From an uncultured bacterium (GTDB taxonomy: Bacteria > Cyanobacteriota > Vampirovibrionia > Gastranaerophilales > Gastranaerophilaceae): a stretch of 64,000 bases of DNA. Position numbers and translations under genes: made by a program. The stretch lies in assembly GCA_949035555.1 (NCBI GenBank), contig CAROLD010000003.1, positions 1-64,000 on the forward strand, in the 5' to 3' direction. The number at the start of each line of letters is the position of its first letter. Within the stretch, counting starts at the first letter, position 1. The notes under the pieces are model-generated. The model worked only from the letters and a program-made list of their open reading frames with translations. It did no database searches and was not told the origin of the DNA. Shown here in pieces: positions 59,048 to 64,000 of this stretch.

Positions 59048-59356
59048 ATGTTTATTGGAAATAGTTGTAATGATTGCAATAGATACAATCGTTTGGAAAT
59101 GAAAAATATTGATCAAAATATGTTGCCGTGGCTTGAAGATATTATCGAAGAAAATAACAGCCGTATCGAACGTAAAGAATGGAAAAGTAAATATAACAGT
59201 TATGTTGTATATGACTACGAACCCTTTTGTACAGAAGGGTTTGAAATAAATCTTGTGATTTCTTCAAGAGATGACTCTTATTTGAATTTTATAAAATATC
59301 TGTATGACGAAAAAATTAGCACAATTGAATATCTGAATAATTGTATAATGATATGA
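59048..59356 (+). CDS. Unknown 102-residue protein
   Basis: It starts MFIGNSCNDCNRYNRLEMK (a CxxC near residue 7-10) and continues as an acidic, aromatic protein (LEDIIEENNSRIERKEWKSKY in part; EPFCTEGFEINLVISSRDD). No membrane segment or family is recognised. RBS GTAGGGAGTAAATAGT is good, and a hairpin terminator follows immediately, so it is an independent unit. Confidence 0.55.
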   Translation: MFIGNSCNDCNRYNRLEMKNIDQNMLPWLEDIIEENNSRIERKEWKSKYNSYVVYDYEPFCTEGFEINLVISSRDDSYLNFIKYLYDEKISTIEYLNNCIMI

Positions 59357-59364
59357 TAGCAAAA

Positions 59365-59394
59365 AAGCGGAAGTGCCAATTGGCACTTCCGCTT
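59365..59394 (+). terminator. Terminator-like perfect hairpin
   Basis: AAGCGGAAGTGCCA pairs with TGGCACTTCCGCTT (14 bp, 2-base centre). It lies between convergent genes and has an A-run on its left, so on the minus strand it has a T-tail and can end the zinc-ribbon gene. Confidence 0.7.
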
Positions 59395-59413
59395 CGAGAT
59401 TAAATATATATAT

Positions 59414-59701
59414 TTAAGCTTCTGTGATTTCAGCGTTTGCGCTTTGGAAGCAATCTTTACAGAAAACTTCTCTTCCTGGAACGGGTTTAAACGGAACCTG
59501 AGTTTGAGCGCCGCATTTTGAGCAGACAGCGTCGTACATTTTACGACTTCTTCTGTTGTTTTTTCTACGTGCGGATCTGCATTCAGGGCATCTTTTTGGT
59601 TTGTTTACGAGACCTTTTTCTGCATAAAATTCTTGTTCACCTGCAGTGAAGACAAATTCTTTGCCGCAATCTTCACATACTAATTTTTCATCTTCGTACA
59701 T
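59414..59701 (-). CDS. Zinc-ribbon protein (zf-trcl type)
   Basis: The 95-residue protein has two treble-clef/zinc-ribbon units. The first is KLVCEDCGKEFVFTAGEQEFY, then KRCPECRSARR. The second is DAVCSKCGAQTQVPFKP, with VFCKDCFQSA. The FVFTAGEQEFYAEKGL wording is diagnostic of the probable-zinc-ribbon family found in many bacteria. It is small, basic and cytoplasmic; probably nucleic-acid or protein binding. RBS AGGAGAAAAACA. Confidence 0.85.
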   Translation of the reverse strand: MYEDEKLVCEDCGKEFVFTAGEQEFYAEKGLVNKPKRCPECRSARRKNNRRSRKMYDAVCSKCGAQTQVPFKPVPGREVFCKDCFQSANAEITEA

Positions 59702-59785
59702 TGTTTTTCTCCTGATTTTGTACTTATGGTTATCATCGCGTAACCATCATTCTATTATATACTATTTTCAGATTTTTGCAAGTCC

Positions 59786-59856
59786 TCGTCGGACAGGGTA
59801 ATATGCCACTAATTATGTTACACGTCGCAGAATTATTTTTCAGATTTTTTCTCGCA
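59786..59856 (+). repeat. Dispersed intergenic repeat copy
   Basis: CGTCGGACAGGGTAATATGC, CACTAATTATGTTACACGTC and CAGATTTTTTCTCGCAG match the second half of 36000-36118. It ends next to the tsaB stop. Confidence 0.7.
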
Positions 59857-59859
59857 GAA

Positions 59860-60477
59860 TTAATAAACAGGAGGAGGTTGAATGTACAGCGGTTTCAACT
59901 CCTGCCATTTTGGTGAATTTTGTTCTAATTCTTCCAGAGCAAGCTGAGCTAAAATTTCTCCAAGCGCATATTCGCCCTGCTGATATGAGGTTCCGCCTAA
60001 AATTGGTTGAAGCTTATCATCAGTTATAAGGTAATATTCGTTTGTTTCTAAAAGTTCTTTAATCTCTTCTAATTGAACCGCACCATGAATTTTTCCGTCA
60101 TAATGCAGGTAGGCGCTGTTTTTTCTTGCATCCAGGGCAACCATTGACGGTTTATCTGTCGGGTTAATTTTTGACAGAATATCAAGTGATGAAATTCCGA
60201 CTGCAGGTAAATCCAATTGCTGTGCCATCATTCTTGCTACAGTGGTGCAGGCTCTTATACCTGTAAAACTTCCCGGTCCGATGTTTGTGCCAATTGCATC
60301 AAGGTCTTTCGGGGTAAGGTTGTTGCTTTTCAAAATTTCTTTGATTGTTGAAATCAAAAATGCCGAATGATATTTATTATCTTTATTTGTCACAACTTCT
60401 GATGAGAGAATTTTGTCATTTTCTGCAAGTGTGACGTACATTTTATCTAAACATGTATCAAATACTAAAATTTTCAC
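59860..60477 (-). CDS. tsaB: tRNA t6A biosynthesis protein TsaB
   Basis: The 205-residue ASKHA-fold partner of TsaD makes threonylcarbamoyl-adenosine at position 37 of ANN-decoding tRNAs. Motifs: VKILVFDTCLDKMYVTL at the start, and GTNIGPGSFTGIRACTTVA near 63-80. The C-terminal domain is of normal short length. The start is GTG 60477, overlapping the tsaE stop (TAGTG); a longer reading into tsaE is a shadow. TsaD and TsaC are not in the window. Confidence 0.9.
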   Translation of the reverse strand: MKILVFDTCLDKMYVTLAENDKILSSEVVTNKDNKYHSAFLISTIKEILKSNNLTPKDLDAIGTNIGPGSFTGIRACTTVARMMAQQLDLPAVGISSLDILSKINPTDKPSMVALDARKNSAYLHYDGKIHGAVQLEEIKELLETNEYYLITDDKLQPILGGTSYQQGEYALGEILAQLALEELEQNSPKWQELKPLYIQPPPVY

Positions 60478-60947
60478 TATTTTATTCCTTTTATAATTTC
60501 TGTGCAATCTTGTCCGAATCCTGTGAAGGTATATTTGCGAGAGTCGTCGTCTTCGTAAGTTACGTTAATTTTTATGTGGTTGAAAGGGATTTCATCCTGC
60601 GAAAACTCTGCCCATTCAACAAACGTAATCTGCCTGCCTTCGGAGTATTCCCGGAGCTCATCCACAATGGTTTTAACCCCTTCGTTTTCCAGTCTGTATA
60701 GGTCAAAATGATAGACGGGAATATTGGCACTGTGGTATTCGTTCAGAATTACAAAACTCGGGCTTGTAACTTTTTCTGTTACGCCGATTGAGGATGCGAC
60801 AAGTTTTACAAACGCGGTTTTTCCTGCGCCGATTTCGCCGTAGAGGTTTATAAAACACCCTTTTTCCTGAATAAGTTTTGCAAATTTTTCAGCAAGTTTG
60901 CGCGTATCTTCTAAATTTTTACATATTTTTTCGTATTTTTCAGCCAT
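60477..60947 (-). CDS. tsaE: tRNA t6A biosynthesis ATPase TsaE
   Basis: The 156-residue P-loop ATPase has Walker A YGEIGAGKTAFVKLVA near 36-50, SPSFVILNEYHS near 63, YHFDLYRLEN near 78, and VEWAEFSQDEIP near 110. It resets the TsaB-TsaD complex. It overlaps the GGDEF gene by eight bases and tsaB by one, so the three are translationally coupled. Confidence 0.92.
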   Translation of the reverse strand: MAEKYEKICKNLEDTRKLAEKFAKLIQEKGCFINLYGEIGAGKTAFVKLVASSIGVTEKVTSPSFVILNEYHSANIPVYHFDLYRLENEGVKTIVDELREYSEGRQITFVEWAEFSQDEIPFNHIKINVTYEDDDSRKYTFTGFGQDCTEIIKGIK

Positions 60948-62169
60948 TATTTACTACAACCTTATTTCTTCCGGTATTTTTTGCTTCGTATAAAGCTTTG
61001 TCAGCTTTTTTCAATAAATCTTCATCACTGTCTTCTGATTGCATTTCATAAATTCCGAGGCTCAGAGTTATTTGAATACTCTTAACTTCGCTGTCAGGGT
61101 TGACTTTTGAAATATCAATAACTTTGCTTTCGACAGTTTTTCTCAAACGTTCCGCAACCATATGTGCTTCATTAATTTTGGTAAACGGTAAAAGTATTGA
61201 AAACTCTTCGCCGCCATATCTGCCTGCAATATCGTATTCACGCAGCTGACCGCGAATAACTTTTGCAATTGTTTTTAGTACCAAGTCTCCCACAGCATGA
61301 CCATAAGTATCATTTACATTTTTAAAGTAATCAATATCTGTCATAATACCGCAAAGAGGAGCTTTTTGACGTTTTGCATTAGAAACTTCTTGTTTAAGAC
61401 GTTCTTCCAGCTGTCGTCTGTTATAAAAACCTGTCAAAGCATCAAGTGTTGCGTGTTTCAGAATTTCTGCGTAAACATTTGCTCGATTAATTGTGGTCGC
61501 AATCTGTTTTGACAACTGTTGTAAATAATCAATATCTTTTACGGTAATTTCTTCGTTTGTACTTTTTACAGCCAGTGTTCCGACATTTTTTGTTTCGCTC
61601 ACAAGCGGTAGGATGTAAGTTTTTTTGTCTTGAGAAAGTTCTTCTGTGTGGTTTGTGTTAACAATATTCAAAATGTTTTTGTCGTGACATGCTGATGGCC
61701 AAGCCAGTGCGTTTATCCCGTAACCTTCCTCTTTTATGAAAATATATACAAGATAATCCGTAAAAAATTTATCCAGCATTTCTCCTATAATAGGAATTAC
61801 ATAGCTCAATTCGTACTGGGTTTCGATAATCTTTGCAATATTTTTCATTGTCTCGTGGAAGTCAATGTTTTTTTGCATTTTGCCTGTCAGCAGAATGTTT
61901 TGAATTTTTAATGATATAAATGATGCTGTAATCTGTAAAAATTCATTCAGTTCAGGTGTTTCGCAGGAAAATTCCAGATAAGCAATAAGTTTTTTGTGCT
62001 TATAAACCGGGTAAGCAAAACAATTTTCCGCCATTTTGCCTTCTGTATTTATAGAAAATTTTTCAATTCCGAAGTTTTTGGAAAAAAAAGCCCCCAATGA
62101 AGTTATCAGCGATTTTTCACTGTAACTTTCATTAAGAACTTTTGAAAGGTTTTCTATTTTATCTAACAA
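60940..62169 (-). CDS. Diguanylate cyclase with GAF-like sensor domain
   Basis: The 409-residue protein has an N-terminal sensory region with GAF-like style (about 1-240, cytoplasmic, no membrane segment). The GGDEF domain (about 245-405) contains HATLDALTGFYNRRQLEERL (in part), DIDYFKNVNDTYGHAVGD (in part) and catalytic GRYGGEEFSILLPF. REYD five residues before GGEEF is a complete RxxD inhibitory site, so product inhibition is expected. It makes c-di-GMP, usually controlling surface adhesion. The start is TTG 62169, two bases after yebC's stop, with AGGTTTAAAT upstream. Confidence 0.88.
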   Translation of the reverse strand: MLDKIENLSKVLNESYSEKSLITSLGAFFSKNFGIEKFSINTEGKMAENCFAYPVYKHKKLIAYLEFSCETPELNEFLQITASFISLKIQNILLTGKMQKNIDFHETMKNIAKIIETQYELSYVIPIIGEMLDKFFTDYLVYIFIKEEGYGINALAWPSACHDKNILNIVNTNHTEELSQDKKTYILPLVSETKNVGTLAVKSTNEEITVKDIDYLQQLSKQIATTINRANVYAEILKHATLDALTGFYNRRQLEERLKQEVSNAKRQKAPLCGIMTDIDYFKNVNDTYGHAVGDLVLKTIAKVIRGQLREYDIAGRYGGEEFSILLPFTKINEAHMVAERLRKTVESKVIDISKVNPDSEVKSIQITLSLGIYEMQSEDSDEDLLKKADKALYEAKNTGRNKVVVNNG

Positions 62170-62171
62170 AT

Positions 62172-62921
62172 TTAAACCTCAACTTGTTCTGCAATTTCAT
62201 CAGGAATATCGCAGTTTGCGTAAACATTCTGAACATCGTCCAGCTCTTCCAATCTATCAATCAATCTCATAACGGATGTTGCAGTTTTAAGATCTGTTAC
62301 TTCAATGTTATTTTGCGGGATTCTTGTCAATTCGGCATTTGTGCTTTTAAATCCTTCAGCTTCCAAACCTTCTACAACTGATTGGAAGTTTTCAACAGAT
62401 GTAATAACTTTGTAGCTTTCATCTTCTTCTATAACATCTTCTGCGTCTAAATTGATTGCCGCTTCAAATAATTTGTCAAAATCAACAGAGTTTTCAAACT
62501 CAATGCTTCCTTTTCTGTCAAACATCCAGCTAACGCAGTTTGATTCTCCGAGGTTGCCGTTGAATTTTGTAAAAATACTTCTTACATCGCCGGCTGTACG
62601 GTTTCTGTTGTCTGTCATTGCTTCCAACACAACTGCCACACCGCCTGCCGCGTATCCTTCGTATGTTAATTCTTCATAATTGTCAGCCGCGCCTGTGCCT
62701 GCTCCTTTTTCGATTGCTCTTTTAATGTTGTCGTTTGGAAGCCCTGCGGCTTTGGCTTTTTCAATCGCAGTTCTTAGGCGGAAATTTCCAGCCGGATCAG
62801 GACCGCCTAATCTTGCCGCTACAATAAGTTCTCTTGAATATTTTTGGAACACTACGGCTCTTTGTGAATCTGTTTTTGCTTTTTTATGTTTAATAGTTGA
62901 CCACTTTGAATGTCCTGACAT
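62172..62921 (-). CDS. YebC/PmpR family transcription/translation regulator
   Basis: The 249-residue protein of the TACO1/YebC family starts MSGHSKWSTIKHKKAKTD, the invariant opening, with GGPDPAGNFRLRTAIEKAK near 40-58, NDNIKRAIEKG and the YEGYAAGGVA motif. Members act as translation factors relieving polyproline stalling and/or as DNA-binding regulators. ATG 62921 with AAGAGGATTAACT is chosen over 62966. Confidence 0.94.
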   Translation of the reverse strand: MSGHSKWSTIKHKKAKTDSQRAVVFQKYSRELIVAARLGGPDPAGNFRLRTAIEKAKAAGLPNDNIKRAIEKGAGTGAADNYEELTYEGYAAGGVAVVLEAMTDNRNRTAGDVRSIFTKFNGNLGESNCVSWMFDRKGSIEFENSVDFDKLFEAAINLDAEDVIEEDESYKVITSVENFQSVVEGLEAEGFKSTNAELTRIPQNNIEVTDLKTATSVMRLIDRLEELDDVQNVYANCDIPDEIAEQVEV

Positions 62922-63063
62922 AGTTAATCCTCTTTTTATGTAATCCTTATGTGTTGATACTATCAAAAACAGGGTCTTTTTTCAATATTCTGTACTATGG
63001 CTTTAATGACATACAGATTTAAGACGCTTTGTTAAGTTTTGTAAATTCATGGGGCAAGAAATA

Positions 63064-63094
63064 GCAATTTTCATGAATTAGCGTACTTTATATA
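63064..63094 (+). promoter_or_regulatory. Shared promoter-like motif, copy 4
   Basis: GCAATTTT (63064-63071), 12 bases, TACTTTATATA (63084-63094). Identical box spacing to 12502 and 46661. It is followed by a short terminator-ended transcript rather than a gene. Confidence 0.55.
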
Positions 63095-63099
63095 AATAT

Positions 63100-63163
63100 A
63101 TAAAGCTCTCTCTTCTTATTTAAACGGATAGGCCTTGGTTAAAATACACAAGGTCTTTTTTTT
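63100..63163 (+). ncRNA. Putative small RNA of about 65 nt
   Basis: It starts 6-10 bases after TACTTTATATA and ends at an intrinsic terminator: GGCCTTG (63131-63137) pairs with CAAGGTC (63149-63155), followed by eight T. No plus-strand gene lies upstream that could use the terminator (yebC and punA are both on the minus strand), so a free-standing RNA is the simplest reading. The 63000 stretch before it holds only the promoter-like motif. Confidence 0.5.
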
Positions 63164-63171
63164 ATGCTTTT

Positions 63172-63978
63172 TTAGATGTTTTTAAGCAATAATAAAATAA
63201 GTTCTTTGAATTTTGATTTAACTTTGTTTGCGGTTTCGATAACTTCTTCGTGTGCAAGTTTTTTTGTTGAAACTCCGCTCGCATAATTTGTAATACAGCT
63301 TATTCCGATAACTTTCATGCCGCAGTAGTTTGCCACAATTGCCTCTGGTACTGTTGACATTCCTGCCGCATCTGCGCCCATGTATCTTGCCATTCTGATT
63401 TCTGCGGGAGTTTCGTAGCTTGGTCCCGAGGTTGCAAAATATACACCGTGTTTTAAATCCAGTTTTAATAGTCTGCCTGCCGCATCAACGATTTTAACAA
63501 GATTTTTGTTATAAACTTCTGACATATCAGGAAATCTTGTGCCTAATCTTTCGTCATTCGGTCCGACAAGCGGGTTTGCTCCCATAAAGTTAATGTGGTC
63601 TGTTATTACCATCAAATCTCCGGGACGGAAACTTTTATTAATCGCTCCTGCAGCGTTTGTCAGAATTACTGTTTTTACTCCTAATTCTTTCATAACTTTG
63701 ATAGGATATGTGATTTCCTGCATTGAATGACCTTCGTAATAGTGGTTTCTGCCCTGCATCATCACTGCTTTTCTGCCTTCAATCTCTGCAAAAACGAAGT
63801 TTCCTTTGTGACCTTCAACATTTGATTTTGCAAAATTAGGTATTTTTGAGTATGGTATGCAAATATCATTGTACTCGTCAGCCAAATCTCCAAGCCCTGA
63901 ACCCAGTACTATTCCGATTTCCGGTTTAAATCCGTCTGTGTATGTATCTAAATAATCTAAAGTATCTTGTATCATCAT
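63172..63978 (-). CDS. punA: Purine nucleoside phosphorylase (trimeric type)
   Basis: The 268-residue enzyme splits inosine/guanosine into base and ribose-1-phosphate. Motifs: IGIVLGSGLGDLADEY near 24, MQGRNHYYEGHSMQEITYPI near 74-94 (in part), LTNAAGAINKSFRPGDLM near 108, SGPSYETPAEIRM near 185, and GMSTVPEAIVA near 207 (against MTAFPE in the MTAP at 41176). The start ATG 63978 follows GGGAGTTTGATT; an in-frame TTG two codons upstream is less likely. The window ends just upstream. Confidence 0.92.
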   Translation of the reverse strand: MMIQDTLDYLDTYTDGFKPEIGIVLGSGLGDLADEYNDICIPYSKIPNFAKSNVEGHKGNFVFAEIEGRKAVMMQGRNHYYEGHSMQEITYPIKVMKELGVKTVILTNAAGAINKSFRPGDLMVITDHINFMGANPLVGPNDERLGTRFPDMSEVYNKNLVKIVDAAGRLLKLDLKHGVYFATSGPSYETPAEIRMARYMGADAAGMSTVPEAIVANYCGMKVIGISCITNYASGVSTKKLAHEEVIETANKVKSKFKELILLLLKNI

Positions 63979-64000
63979 AATCAAACTCCCATTATAAATT

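Overview
Organism. The window is AT-rich and comes from a diderm (Gram-negative-type) anaerobe. It has an outer-membrane assembly pair (BamA-like Omp85 with Skp/OmpH), an MlaE-type permease, a heptose kinase for lipopolysaccharide, an O-antigen-ligase/IctB-like membrane protein, and a fermentative [FeFe] hydrogenase operon. Together with a DUF4330-like protein, a small Omp85 with about three POTRA domains, and many short lineage-specific proteins, this fits best with a gut member of the non-photosynthetic cyanobacterial relatives (Vampirovibrionia/Melainabacteria, Gastranaerophilales-like). That placement is inference from gene content and style, about 60% sure; no rRNA gene is present.

Layout. 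1-2359: C-terminally truncated giant adhesin/autotransporter with about 17 GGAI-type repeats (minus strand). 2842-4682: AGCS amino-acid:cation symporter translationally coupled to an ACT-domain regulator. 4689-5340: tRNA-Val embedded in tandem repeats made partly of tRNA sequence. 5345-9580: Hsp20, a D-2-hydroxyacid dehydrogenase, menaquinone methyltransferase, DUF4127 protein, MntP. 9564-12418: peptide ABC ATPase and MetG, with a previously unlisted 24-residue hydrophobic ORF and a promoter-driven antisense RNA between them that together look like a type I toxin-antitoxin locus. 12563-17246: small lineage proteins, CorA, FixX/FixC, a Cro-type regulator. 17251-20030: three-gene envelope cassette (VWA protein, polytopic membrane protein, TonB-C-like protein). 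20144-25076: five-gene hydrogenase operon (two thioredoxin-like ferredoxins, sensory hydrogenase with PAS, PP2C phosphatase, catalytic hydrogenase). 25238-31117: grpE-dnaJ-propeller-methyltransferase-hinT-speE, rsmI. 31202-36000: bamA, skp, uridine phosphorylase, and a soluble DUF4177/FlhA-C fusion. 36191-40692: proS, TPR protein, secreted protein, and a small HTH island between REP-like repeats. 41176-45441: mtnP, two YggT proteins, trkA-trkH. 45643-49312: tyrosine recombinase and unknown proteins. 49376-55167: tRNA-Gly, parvulin, aminopeptidase P, SpoU methylase, C_GCAxxG_C_C protein, MlaE, ferredoxin, DeoB. 55538-58846: heptose kinase, DUF4330, O-antigen ligase-like. 59414-63978: zinc ribbon, TsaB, TsaE, GGDEF, YebC, purine nucleoside phosphorylase.

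How it works together. The metabolism visible here is fermentative: H2 production with an H2-sensing/phosphatase branch, small ferredoxins, FixCX, D-hydroxyacid dehydrogenase, K+ uptake (TrkAH), and nucleoside salvage by three different phosphorylases plus DeoB. Envelope biogenesis is spread across BamA/Skp, HldE kinase, WaaL/IctB-like, MlaE and the VWA cassette.

Most interesting non-gene structure. (1) A shared promoter-like motif (GCAATT, about 14 nt, then ACTTTATA, identical spacing) sits in front of three unrelated unknown proteins and one unannotated small RNA. (2) The sequence upstream of the adhesin gene is partly repeated beside the tyrosine recombinase. (3) A dispersed intergenic repeat family occurs in at least six full or partial copies. 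(4) Two genes have a TACAAT box exactly six bases before ATG, as expected of leaderless mRNAs. No CRISPR array, insertion sequence or rRNA gene was seen.
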